Below are positions 26,217 to 34,059 of a DNA stretch of 64,000 nucleotides, one piece after another. The stretch is from Fibrobacter sp. Lineage in GTDB: Bacteria > Fibrobacterota > Fibrobacteria > Fibrobacterales > Fibrobacteraceae. Position numbers and translations under genes: made by a program. The first letter of the stretch is position 1; every line of letters starts with the position of its first letter. A model generated the notes under the pieces. It did not search any database. It was given only the letters and a program-made list of their open reading frames with translations, and had not been told where the DNA came from. Location of the stretch: contig JAFPWY010000008.1 of NCBI GenBank assembly GCA_017412605.1, positions 124,001 through 188,000 on the forward strand, written 5' to 3'.

Positions 26217-27830
26217 TTAGTTCTTGAAGAACAGAGCCTTGGCAGCCTCGAACATCGGGTCCTTCTCGTCGGGGTTGCGGCATTCCGTATAAATGCGCAC
26301 CTTCGGTTCGGTACCGGACGGACGGACGAGCATCCAGGAGTCATCGTCGAATATGACCTTCACGCCGTCAAGCGTGAGGAGCTGCTTCACGGTCTTCTCG
26401 TTCTTGCCGACCATGACCTTCGCACCCGGCTGGGCGATTGTCGCGATGGCGTCGACCTTGGCCTTGAGCGGGGCACCCACGAGGGACTTGTCCACTTCGA
26501 AGCCCGAGCGCGTCGGGTAGAAGCGGCCGTATTCCTCGTACAGGGCGTCGAGGTATTCGCCGAGGTTCTTGCCGGTGACAGCCATGATTTCAAGAGCGAT
26601 GAGGAGGCCGAACTGGGCATCCTTTTCGAGCGTGTTGTTGAGGCCCGAGATACCGTCGGATTCTTCGAAAGCAACGAGAGCCTTCTGCTTGGCGTTGCGG
26701 GAAAGCCAGGGGCGGAAGTTCTTGAAGCCCACCGGAGTTTCCATCACAGGCACGCCGAGCTTTTCGGCGATGATGTTCACAAAGTTAGAGGTAGCAACGG
26801 ACTTAGCCACGCAGCCCTGTTCCTTGCGCCAGGTAGCCATGTAGTGGAAAGCGATGGCGCCGAACTGGTTCATGTCGATTTCGCGCGTGCCGTCGTAGAA
26901 GCGGATGCGGTCGCCGTCCGGGTCAAAGATGGCGCCAAGGCGGAACCAAGACTTGCTCTCGTCCAGCACCTTGCGGACCTTCTCGAGGTTCTTGCTGGAC
27001 GGTTCAGGAGCGATGCCGCCGAACAGGGAGTCGTCTTCGTTGCGGAGCGTGATGAGGCATTCCGGATTGTCGAGGAGGGCGGCCGGACGGCGGCGGGTAG
27101 AACCGTGCACGTGGTCGCAGACGAGCGTGAGGCGGCCTTTCTTGATAAAGTCCTTGATGCGGTCGAACTTGATCGTGCCCTGCTTCACAAGGAATTCCTT
27201 GTAAATCTTGAGGGAGTCGATGATTTCCCAGTCAACCTTGCCCACCGGTTCAAACTTCCAGGTGGACATCATTTCGTTAGAAAGCTTCGTGATGACGTTC
27301 GTGATTTCCGGACCGGCAGGACCGCCGTCGGCCGGGTTGAACTTGATACCGTTGTAGTGGCTCGGGTTGTGGCTCGGAGTCATGTTGATGGAGCAAGCGG
27401 CACCGAGCATTTCGATGCAGGCACTGAATTCCGGAGTCGGCATTTCGCCACCGTAGTAGACCTTCACGCCGGCCTTCGCGAACTGGTCGGCAACAGCTTC
27501 ACAAAATTCGTGACCAAGCAGGCGGTTGTCGTGGCCGACGACCACACCCTTCTTCTGAAGTTCGGCAAAATCCTTCACGCCGAGAGCTTCGAACAATTCA
27601 GGAGTCGCTTCCTTGTAGAGGCGCACGATTGCGGCACCCACGACCTGAAGATTGCGGAGCGTAAATTCGGAACCGATTTCACCACGCCAGCCGGAAGTAC
27701 CAAAGCTCACCTTGGCGGGTTCCTGAGAAGTCAATGCGACCTGCTTCACCTGTTCGACAAGCGCCATGTCGGTAGCCGGGTTGAATTCGGGGGACTGAAT
27801 CTTTTTCCAAATCTGGGTAATGTTTTCCAT
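26217..27830 (-). CDS. Phosphoglucomutase/phosphomannomutase (alpha-D-phosphohexomutase)
   Basis: The product has 537 residues. It interconverts hexose 1- and 6-phosphates, feeding glycogen and cell-envelope sugar synthesis. The active-site loop is TPSHNPSHYNGIKFNP with the phosphoserine, the metal loop is DPDGDRIRF, the sugar-binding loop is AFEESDGISG, and the phosphate-binding loop is VRPSGTEPKVRIY. All four domains are present. I use the ATG at 27830 because AGGAA lies 6 bases upstream; the longer frame to 27899 has no family match. Which sugar is preferred cannot be decided. Confidence 0.94.
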   Translation of the reverse strand: MENITQIWKKIQSPEFNPATDMALVEQVKQVALTSQEPAKVSFGTSGWRGEIGSEFTLRNLQVVGAAIVRLYKEATPELFEALGVKDFAELQKKGVVVGHDNRLLGHEFCEAVADQFAKAGVKVYYGGEMPTPEFSACIEMLGAACSINMTPSHNPSHYNGIKFNPADGGPAGPEITNVITKLSNEMMSTWKFEPVGKVDWEIIDSLKIYKEFLVKQGTIKFDRIKDFIKKGRLTLVCDHVHGSTRRRPAALLDNPECLITLRNEDDSLFGGIAPEPSSKNLEKVRKVLDESKSWFRLGAIFDPDGDRIRFYDGTREIDMNQFGAIAFHYMATWRKEQGCVAKSVATSNFVNIIAEKLGVPVMETPVGFKNFRPWLSRNAKQKALVAFEESDGISGLNNTLEKDAQFGLLIALEIMAVTGKNLGEYLDALYEEYGRFYPTRSGFEVDKSLVGAPLKAKVDAIATIAQPGAKVMVGKNEKTVKQLLTLDGVKVIFDDDSWMLVRPSGTEPKVRIYTECRNPDEKDPMFEAAKALFFKN

Positions 27831-28052
27831 AAGGGTTCCTGTGTTTGAAATTTTACGGGCTAAATATAGAAAACAAACGAGCGACGAGATATACAACACT
27901 AGGGATTTTAATCCCTTAGTGGACGTTATCCCCTATGAGGAGACGAGCGACGAGAGAAAAAGGGGACTCTTCGCACTCGGCAGACACTTTTACATTTTCG
28001 ACTATGTTTTTACACAAACCTTCGCTTAATGTCCGCGAAGACTTCTTCTTAA

Positions 28053-31000
28053 TCAGCCTAGTTCTTGCATCAAATTATGGGTTTCGATGAGGACGGCGAT
28101 GATTTTGCGATAGTGCTCGATATCATCGTATGTGAGTGTGCGGTTTTTGCGGTCCTTGAGCCATTTTTGCGCGGGTTGGTAGCCACCGATGTAGAAGTTC
28201 CACGCCAGCTCGGGAACATTCTCGAAGCACTGCGACTTGTTGATAAAAACCTTACCCACTTTGTCTTCCCCGACTCGGTCGGGAATCTCCTTTTCATACC
28301 GAACTTCTGACACAACATTATCACCAGGAATGTTAAACGAAACCGTCAGCGGTTGTGGGATTTCTTGCATCAAGTGAAGTTTGCGAAGCTTTTCGCCAAT
28401 GGCGGCGATACGATTGAATTCCTCAGCATTCTCGGGATACGGAATTCGAGGGAAATCGATTTTCAGGAATTCCTTGTAGCGCTCGCGATAGGATGGCGAA
28501 TGGAGAACACCATAGATGTAATCAAAGATATGCTCTGGAGTCGTAGCATGTTCTTCTTGATTGTCATTTCCGCAATTTTTTTGATTGTCATTCCCGCGAA
28601 GGCGGGAATCTCCTTCTAGGCAGGCATCAATTTTTCGCCAGATGGTTTCGTCAAGGTTTGGCTTTCGCTGTTCGCCAAGATTGGCTTCGTTTTCCGTCGG
28701 ATAAAGGTAAAGTGGGAAAATGTTAGCATTATCTTTTGAAGAAAGGATAGTTTTATCAGTTATTTTATCTGAGACAAGAAATGTATATTCTCCATCTCTG
28801 CTATTTATTTTTATAGCGCACATTGCAATATTTTCCGAAAGCATCTGTTTCATAACCTTTTCCCTTGATCTCCACAGAATACGATTATCAAAACATGTCC
28901 ATCTATTATCAAAGGGTCTATAGGATGCTAGGAGAATTTTCTTTTCGTCAACAAAGAAACCTTTTTGTTTCGATGTCAATATAAAATCACCATAATTTTT
29001 TCCCAAATTATATTTTTGATTTATTTGTTCTACAGAATAAGAATTATTCACAAAATCATTTAATCTGGAAATTAACTCATTCTTTGTTTGTGCGAAAGCA
29101 AATGAATCTCCCATTGAAGTAAGACCCATTATATTTTCTTTAAAAAGGTCATCTAATTTGAATCCCGAATCATAGACATCTCGACCAACATCAGATTGCG
29201 GAATAAAAAGATAGTATGGTGATGTAGGACATATTTCTCTTAAATTCTCGTAGACTCTATGCTTTTTTAAATAATCATATTTTTCTTTTCGAAGTCCATA
29301 TAAATCTGTATAGTAGACCTTACATGTTTCCCTATTTTCTTTGTGCTTGACAAAAATATTTATGGACGTTCCAACTGTAATATCGAAAACATTTTCATCT
29401 TTTTCTCCACTTGGGGTCTTATTATTTTTCGCAGAATTTCCATGCAAATTCAGAATATATATTTCATCAAATGACTGCATTAAATTCCACCGCATTCCAC
29501 GAAAAGTCGGATTATCTAGAAATCCATTATTATTAATGTACGCAACAATTCCGCTTTTTGTTTTATCAACATAGTATTGCGCCAAACGAATGAATTTTAC
29601 ATAATCATCATTTAACCAAACTTTCTTTTCTCGTAAAGGTTCTTTACTATTCGGCTCACAACGATAGTCATTTACTTTATCAACAATCCATTCTCCGTTA
29701 TTTAACGATATTCCACTATACGGCGGGTTCCCAATCATCACCATCACGGGAGTATCGCGCTTGACGAAATTAGCTTCGCTTGCTTCTTGTGCCAACCACT
29801 GCGCAAATAGCGTTCCCGTATTGGGGTCACATTCTTCCAAGGAATTGGTTAGGTAAATACGCAGACGCTTGTTCTTTTGAGGAACGTAGCCTGTTTCGGA
29901 AAGTACCATATCGAGCTTCAAATGCGCAATCGCATAAGGAGCCATCATAAACTCGAATCCATTCAGGCGAGGCAAAAGATGTTCATCCACATAGTTTTGC
30001 CATGCACCCAAATTGCCCTGCATGCTGCTGTAAATTTTCAGCACAATCTTTGCGGGGAATGTCGCCGTACCCGTCGCAGGGTCGAGAATCTGCACACGAT
30101 GGTATTCCTTTTCCTCATGCCGCTTGTGGTCGGTGGTACGATTGTCGGTGTAAAGGTCGTTCGATCGCTTGAGTTTCACCTTGCTTGTGTCGGCAAGGCC
30201 CATCGGGAGCTTGAACGAATCCTTCAGAATATCGTCCACCGCGTTCACCATAAAATCGACAACCGGCTCCGGTGTGTAATAAACGCCGCAGGACTTTTTC
30301 TGTTTCGGGTCGTAATGGTACAGGAAGTCTTCGTAGAAATGAATCAGCGGATCGCCCTGGCCGCTTGCCTGCCCGAAGTTTTTCATCACCTTTGAAATGT
30401 CGGTAACGCGGAACGTCTCGACCAAGTCATCTACAATCCAGACGATGCTTTCGTCCATGTCGAAGCCGGCGATGCTCTGGAAAATTTTGCGCAGGAAGGG
30501 GTTCGTTTCGGGAATCAGCGTCGCCGCCTCGGCTCGCGAGAACGTGTCGGGAGTCTTGTCGTGGAGCCGCGCCGCAAACATGCCGTATGCTATCGTCTGT
30601 GCATAAATATCGGCAAAAGCCTTTTCCGTCAAATCGTGAATCAGGATGTTCTTGAAAGCATTCCACTGCCCAGCCAGTTCACCCGTCTTGTCCGTATCGT
30701 TTTCAAGCGTCTTGTGAATCGTCTCGGCAAGGAGTTTCGCCTTCGCCGCCATCATCTGCGCCAGCTTTTTCGCAGACGTAATCTTTTGCGGGAGTGCGCC
30801 CGAGAAGGAATCCACCATCTCCAAAAATTTCGTGACATTCGGCTGGACAACAACCACCTTGTCACCGCGAACTTCGGCAATGCGCACGCTATCGACAAAC
30901 TCGCCAAACTCATAGAGATGGAAATCAAGATAGTCCGTAAACAAGATGTGGTCGAGAGAATTCTTGTACCGGTTGAACTGTTCCTTGTGCTCACGGTTGC

Positions 31001-31271
31001 CGTCCAGGTCGCGGTCGTTCACGTCCTTTGCTTCGACAAACGCCACCGGAATGTTCGATGTGCCGCCCTTAGAAATGATGTAGTCCGGGGCACCGCAGTC
31101 AATGCGCCGGGGTTCGTTCGTCACCACATACTTGGGCAAGAGTTCCGACAAAAGCGAAGCCAACGCCGGACGGTAACTGTGCTCGGTCGCCTTGCCCGTC
31201 GCAAACTGCTTGGAGACTTCGGCGATGTAGCGTTCTACGGCCTGGTACTTGCTCTTATCTAAATCAGTCAT
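28053..31271 (-). CDS. Single-chain restriction-modification enzyme (type ISP/IIG-like)
   Basis: The product has 1072 residues and combines nuclease, methyltransferase and probable specificity regions. The N-terminus has a PD-(D/E)xK-like motif (APDYII, Asp63; AFVEAK, Glu80-Lys82). The methyltransferase has a YYTPEPVVDFM motif (about 331), motif I DPATGTATF (397-405) and motif IV NPPY (515-518), the signature of N6-adenine or N4-cytosine methylation. The C-terminus (YIYGVLHSPSYRERYKEFLKIDFPRIPYP) fits the type ISP/IIG target-recognition region. No helicase motifs are visible. Two palindromic repeats are inserted in frame (residues about 886-905 and 993-1003). The ATG at 31271 has AAGGA 7 bases upstream. 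AT content is high through 28700-29700, unlike its neighbours, which suggests acquisition. Confidence 0.85.
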   Translation of the reverse strand: MTDLDKSKYQAVERYIAEVSKQFATGKATEHSYRPALASLLSELLPKYVVTNEPRRIDCGAPDYIISKGGTSNIPVAFVEAKDVNDRDLDGNREHKEQFNRYKNSLDHILFTDYLDFHLYEFGEFVDSVRIAEVRGDKVVVVQPNVTKFLEMVDSFSGALPQKITSAKKLAQMMAAKAKLLAETIHKTLENDTDKTGELAGQWNAFKNILIHDLTEKAFADIYAQTIAYGMFAARLHDKTPDTFSRAEAATLIPETNPFLRKIFQSIAGFDMDESIVWIVDDLVETFRVTDISKVMKNFGQASGQGDPLIHFYEDFLYHYDPKQKKSCGVYYTPEPVVDFMVNAVDDILKDSFKLPMGLADTSKVKLKRSNDLYTDNRTTDHKRHEEKEYHRVQILDPATGTATFPAKIVLKIYSSMQGNLGAWQNYVDEHLLPRLNGFEFMMAPYAIAHLKLDMVLSETGYVPQKNKRLRIYLTNSLEECDPNTGTLFAQWLAQEASEANFVKRDTPVMVMIGNPPYSGISLNNGEWIVDKVNDYRCEPNSKEPLREKKVWLNDDYVKFIRLAQYYVDKTKSGIVAYINNNGFLDNPTFRGMRWNLMQSFDEIYILNLHGNSAKNNKTPSGEKDENVFDITVGTSINIFVKHKENRETCKVYYTDLYGLRKEKYDYLKKHRVYENLREICPTSPYYLFIPQSDVGRDVYDSGFKLDDLFKENIMGLTSMGDSFAFAQTKNELISRLNDFVNNSYSVEQINQKYNLGKNYGDFILTSKQKGFFVDEKKILLASYRPFDNRWTCFDNRILWRSREKVMKQMLSENIAMCAIKINSRDGEYTFLVSDKITDKTILSSKDNANIFPLYLYPTENEANLGEQRKPNLDETIWRKIDACLEGDSRLRGNDNQKNCGNDNQEEHATTPEHIFDYIYGVLHSPSYRERYKEFLKIDFPRIPYPENAEEFNRIAAIGEKLRKLHLMQEIPQPLTVSFNIPGDNVVSEVRYEKEIPDRVGEDKVGKVFINKSQCFENVPELAWNFYIGGYQPAQKWLKDRKNRTLTYDDIEHYRKIIAVLIETHNLMQELG
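28265..28290 (-). repeat. Palindromic repeat copy inside the restriction-modification gene (C)
   Basis: On the minus strand the copy is GGAGATTCCCGACCGAGTC followed by GGGGAAG, with the same GGAGAT left flank and GACA-like right flank as the other copies. It is read in frame as residues EIPDRVGEDK. Confidence 0.6.
28582..28613 (-). repeat. Palindromic repeat copy inside the restriction-modification gene (A)
   Basis: On the minus strand: GGAGATTCCCGCCTTCGCGG followed by GAATGACAATCA; the stem is ATTCCCGC/GCGGGAAT. It is read in frame as GDSRLRGNDNQ. A second, partial copy of its right flank (GGAAATGACAATCA) follows immediately at 28557-28575 and gives the repeated residues GNDNQ. Confidence 0.75.
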
Positions 31272-31337
31272 GGCACATCCTTGAATGGAAAGATTCTGCT
31301 CCATTCAGGGATTCAACTTCGCACGACCTAAAAAAAC

Positions 31338-31531
31338 AAAAAAGGCGTGGAGCCGAATGCACCTATCTGTTCTGCGGGCTACCACACCCTTGTACGCAAT
31401 AAGCACAAACGACCCACGCCCCAATTGGGACGTGAGCGCTCGTCTTATTCTCGCGTACTTTGAAAGTGGTAGTTTCAGAACAGAGAATAAGAGACGAATC
31501 TCAAAAACCGGTCGCCCAATGCCAAAAGGCA
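31338..31531 (-). ncRNA. Structured RNA of about 190 nt, 6S-RNA-like rod architecture
   Basis: Nested stems build one long interrupted rod: 31476-31484 with 31366-31374, 31466-31472 with 31379-31385, 31453-31458 with 31392-31397, 31444-31449 with 31398-31403, 31440-31443 with 31409-31412, and 31427-31433 with 31416-31422. The last stem has a G-U pair only if the RNA is read from the minus strand. GGCG..CCG and CGG..CGCC near the ends could close it, and a GAGA-TTCG-TCTC hairpin lies on the 5' side. A promoter (31538-31566) precedes it and a T run (TTTTTTGTTTTTTT) ends it. Size and rod shape resemble 6S RNA, but I cannot match the conserved 6S bubble bases, so identity is inferred. Confidence 0.55.
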
Positions 31532-31537
31532 ACGGGC

Positions 31538-31566
31538 TATTTAGGGGGAAATATAACTTATTGCAA
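31538..31566 (-). promoter_or_regulatory. Sigma-70-like promoter for the structured RNA
   Basis: On the minus strand TTGCAA (31561-31566) is separated by exactly 17 bases from TAAATA (31538-31543). Transcription would start near 31531. Confidence 0.5.
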
Positions 31567-31574
31567 ATAGAATA

Positions 31575-31603
31575 GGAGATCCCCGCCTTCGCGGGGATGA
31601 CAA
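31575..31603 (+). repeat. Palindromic repeat copy, intergenic (B)
   Basis: GGAGATCCCCGCCTTCGCGG followed by GGATGACAA. The stem differs from copy A by paired changes (ATTCCC/GGGAAT to ATCCCC/GGGGAT), so base pairing is kept. Confidence 0.7.
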
Positions 31604-31607
31604 AAAA

Positions 31608-31802
31608 GTGAAGCTCACCCCCTTCGATAGCACTTCAGCAGACTCTGCGTACCAGCTCAGGACTCTTCAAGTCAAGAAAGGCTACGATTCCAGGCTATTC
31701 CAAAACGAGGTCAAATTAGGGGGGCGCGATCAGGGAAAACTTTCCCTGACGGAAATCGCTGCGGTCACAAAGCTCTCGGAAAAGACAATCCAGGAACTTT
31801 AG
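31608..31802 (+). pseudogene. Remnant of a PD-(D/E)xK nuclease/transposase-type gene (3' end)
   Basis: A 64-codon frame ends in GKLSLTEIAAVTKLSEKTIQEL. This helix-turn-helix-like tail resembles the C-terminus of Rpn/PD-(D/E)xK transposase-family proteins that are common in such genomes. The catalytic part is absent and the upstream residues do not form a domain. It starts right next to palindromic repeat copy B. I regard it as a decayed fragment rather than a functional gene. Confidence 0.4.
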
Positions 31803-31906
31803 CTTCTCTTTTGTGAAGTTTCGGGCGGTCCTTGACCGCCTGTTTCCGTTTCAAAACGCCATCCCCAACAATCAAGCATAAAAACGAGCAAACATTTTTA
31901 TATATT

Positions 31907-32872
31907 ATGAGCACTATGCAGATTACTAACGCTTCTCAACTTACTGGTGTTTTCCCCGCGTTGTTCACCCCGCTCAAGAACGACGATTCCAAGAACCTTC
32001 GCAACTCCATCGACTACAAGAAGATGGGCCAAATGATCGACGACGTGATCGCTAACGGCGCAAGTGGCGTGCTCCCTGCCGTGACCACGGGTCAGAGTGC
32101 GACGGTTTCCCCGCAGCAACACCTCGATGTCATCAAGTTTACGCTCGACTATGTGGACGGCCGCGTGCCCGTGATTGCCGGTGCCGGTTCCAACTGCACC
32201 CGCGAATCCATCGAAATGATCGAGAACGTCCAGAAGATTGCCCCGGTGGCGGTCCTCTGCGTCACGGGCTACTACAACAACCCGCCGCAGGAAGGCCTTT
32301 TGAAGCACTACCGCACGCTCAGCAGCGAGACGGGCGCGAAGATCGTGATTTACAACGTCCCGGGCCGCACTTCCAGCTACGTGCATCCTGACACACTGAT
32401 TGAACTTGCCGAAGACAAGAACATCATCGGCCTCAAGCAGGCGGTCGAGTTCGGCTTTGGCGAAAAGTTCCACGAAGATACGATGCGCGTCATCAAGGAA
32501 ACCAAGGGCAAAGACTTCGCCGTGATGAGCGGTGAAGACGGCTTGTTCGCAGACCTCCTCGAGATGGGCGGCACGGGTCTCATCAGCGCTTCGGGCAACA
32601 TTCCCGAGGCCACGAAGACGTTTGTTGAGCTGTACAAGGCTTTCCAGGCCGGCGACAAGGACAAGGCGCACAACCTGCAGAAGGACGCCCGCGACTTCAT
32701 CGACATCACGTTCTGCCGCAAGAACCCGATTCCGCTGGGCACGCTGTTCAACAGCCCGCTGTTCCAGCCGCTCGTAAGCGTGAAGGATACGGCCAACGGC
32801 GCCGACGCCGTCGCCCGCATCATGAAGCTCATTGAAGAGAAGGCCCCGAGCCTGAAGAAATATCATGTTTAG
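31907..32872 (+). CDS. dapA: 4-hydroxy-tetrahydrodipicolinate synthase
   Basis: DapA condenses pyruvate with aspartate semialdehyde on the way to lysine and meso-diaminopimelate. From the ATG at 31907 it has 321 residues, somewhat longer than E. coli DapA (292). The Schiff-base lysine is Lys177 in IIGLKQAVEF. TGYYNNP supplies the catalytic tyrosine, GASGVLPAVTTGQ the threonines, and VPGRT the substrate loop. No ribosome binding site is obvious; TATATT lies just upstream of the ATG, so the mRNA may have a very short leader. The unknown gene that follows starts 10 bases later. Confidence 0.9.
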   Translation: MSTMQITNASQLTGVFPALFTPLKNDDSKNLRNSIDYKKMGQMIDDVIANGASGVLPAVTTGQSATVSPQQHLDVIKFTLDYVDGRVPVIAGAGSNCTRESIEMIENVQKIAPVAVLCVTGYYNNPPQEGLLKHYRTLSSETGAKIVIYNVPGRTSSYVHPDTLIELAEDKNIIGLKQAVEFGFGEKFHEDTMRVIKETKGKDFAVMSGEDGLFADLLEMGGTGLISASGNIPEATKTFVELYKAFQAGDKDKAHNLQKDARDFIDITFCRKNPIPLGTLFNSPLFQPLVSVKDTANGADAVARIMKLIEEKAPSLKKYHV

Positions 32873-32882
32873 GAGATAATCC

Positions 32883-33566
32883 ATGGCCAAGAACAACAAA
32901 TCTATCACTGACATCGTCTGCGACTATATCAAGAAGCAGAAACTCTCCCCCATTCCCGTCCAGACACTGAACGAGGAAGTTGAAGCATCTCGCTACTTCG
33001 GCGGCGAGCTCAAGGAATTCATCGCTGCAGCCAAGACGCTCGGCGCTAAGGGTATCTTCGTCGAAACACTCTACCTCGAAGAAGACGAATTCTACTACGA
33101 CAGCGGCATGGACGACGAAGAGTACATGGCACTCTACGGAAACGACGAATGCTGCGACGGCGAGTGCAAGTGCGGCAAGTGCGAAGGCAAGAAGTCCAAG
33201 AAGAAGGCTAAGGAAGACGATTCCGATGTCGACGGTGTCTGGTTTGAACCCGAAGACCTGGACGGACTCGACCTCACGCTTCTCAAGCCCCAGATGGCCA
33301 AGAACCTCGACCGCATCGGCGAAGCCTGCGGCGTGCGCCTCACGGTTCCTGGCGTCGATCACCTCGAAGTGGAAATCTTCGCCGACTGGTACGACGAGTT
33401 CGCCGAAATGGTGGACGAGGCTTCCGAAGCTATCGAAATCGATCCGAACGATGCTTTGAGGCAGGCTCAGGCCATGTTCGAAGAAGCCGAAGCGGCTGCC
33501 GCCAAGGCAGACAAGAGCGTCAAGAAGATTGCCGCTCATCCGCCCAAAAAGGCTTCTAAGAAGTAA
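32883..33566 (+). CDS. Unknown acidic protein with a cysteine cluster
   Basis: The product has 227 residues. The first 60 residues are helical (ITDIVCDYIKKQKLSPIPVQTLNEEVEASRYFGG). An acidic stretch leads to a cysteine knot-like cluster (ECCDGECKCGKCEGKKSKKK, about 90-109) that could bind zinc. Another acidic linker precedes a second small domain (VWFEPEDLDGLDLTLLKPQMAKNLDRIGEACGVRLTV...) and a Lys/Ala-rich tail. No signal peptide is seen, so it is cytoplasmic. It begins 10 bases after dapA with AGGAGAT in front, and is probably co-transcribed with it. I recognise no family. Confidence 0.75.
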   Translation: MAKNNKSITDIVCDYIKKQKLSPIPVQTLNEEVEASRYFGGELKEFIAAAKTLGAKGIFVETLYLEEDEFYYDSGMDDEEYMALYGNDECCDGECKCGKCEGKKSKKKAKEDDSDVDGVWFEPEDLDGLDLTLLKPQMAKNLDRIGEACGVRLTVPGVDHLEVEIFADWYDEFAEMVDEASEAIEIDPNDALRQAQAMFEEAEAAAAKADKSVKKIAAHPPKKASKK

Positions 33567-33592
33567 TTAGGCAATAGCCCCTTTACCTTTCG

Positions 33593-33618
33593 CGCCCCGT
33601 AACACGGGGCGTTTTTTT
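33593..33618 (+). terminator. Terminator of the dapA operon
   Basis: CGCCCCG / CGGGGCG with a 5-base loop is followed by seven T residues, 26 bases after the stop codon at 33566. Confidence 0.9.
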
Positions 33619-33644
33619 ACATCCTGCCCCCAAAAATTGCGCCA

Positions 33645-33690
33645 TACAGAAAGGCATCTCGGCAGAACCGAGATGCCTTAAGGCAATATG
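33645..33690 (-). other. Hairpin beyond the deleted xylanase copy
   Basis: AGGCATCTCGG / CCGAGATGCCT (11-bp stem, loop CAGAA, at about 33652-33678) is followed on the right by CAATATGAGGAGTATTAGAAT, which resembles the sequence just outside the stop codons of the neighbouring xylanase genes (AAGGAGTATTTTAGAT at 34031, AAGGAGTGTTTTAGAT at 35506). It is probably the old 3' flank of a lost gene. Positions 33619-33750 otherwise show no coding potential. Confidence 0.5.
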
Positions 33691-33750
33691 AGGAGTATTA
33701 GAATATCCACCTACGCTCGCAGCCCCTATAGGAGCGCGAAGCCAAACGCG

Positions 33751-33831
33751 TCAAGAAATGTTGACAATGGAAAAAAGGCTTGCACAGCAAACCAAAGCGG
33801 TCCTGGGGACCTCTAAGCTAACTCTATTCAT
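33751..33831 (-). pseudogene. Remnant 5' end of a sixth GH11 xylanase gene
   Basis: A start codon at 33831 is preceded by AATGGAGTTGGAT, the same ribosome-binding context as the intact xylanase gene starting at 35307 (AATGGAGTTGGAC). It encodes MNRVSLEVPRTALVCCASLF before a stop at 33751, resembling MSNKFLEVTKVALFFGIAIG of the neighbour. Leader sequence up to 34022, including the terminator, also matches the 35308-35497 leader. The catalytic region is gone. Confidence 0.6.
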
Positions 33832-33983
33832 ATCCAACTCCATTCGCCCAGGAAGCATTTTTACATAACGTCAAAAACGCCCCCCAGGCCAACCTATATA
33901 TATAAAATAGAAAGAATTCGGCAAAACAGGAGCTTCCACAAGCATATCTTTGTTGTAAAACGTCGCAACAAATTAATTTCAGC

Positions 33984-34022
33984 CAAAAAAAGAAAAGGTA
34001 CCCCGCCAAACGAGGCACCTTT
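33984..34022 (-). terminator. Terminator of the first GH11 gene
   Basis: AAAGGTGCC / GGC..ACCTTT with an unpaired GGGGT, followed by TTCTTTTTTT on the minus strand. An almost identical copy lies at 35463-35497. Confidence 0.7.
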
Positions 34023-34059
34023 AATAGCACAAGGAGTATTTTAGATCAGAAAATCCTAA

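Noticed and set aside
26049-27848. A 599-codon open frame opposite the phosphohexomutase gene
   Set aside because: Composition is rich in Val, His and Arg, as expected for an antisense shadow; the minus-strand gene carries all catalytic loops.
27831-28052. A short open frame between the phosphohexomutase and restriction-modification genes
   Set aside because: It has no ribosome binding site or family; the gap holds an AGGGATTTTAATCCCT palindrome (about 27901-27918) and two GAGCGACGAGA strings, and I see no gene.
31285-31575. A 96-codon open frame on the plus strand across the structured RNA
   Set aside because: It runs through the nested stems and the promoter, has no similarity to a protein family, and the base pairing explains the sequence better.
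31907-31920. A lysine riboswitch in front of dapA
   Set aside because: The spacer between the remnant gene and dapA is only about 100 bases and has no lysine-aptamer motif.
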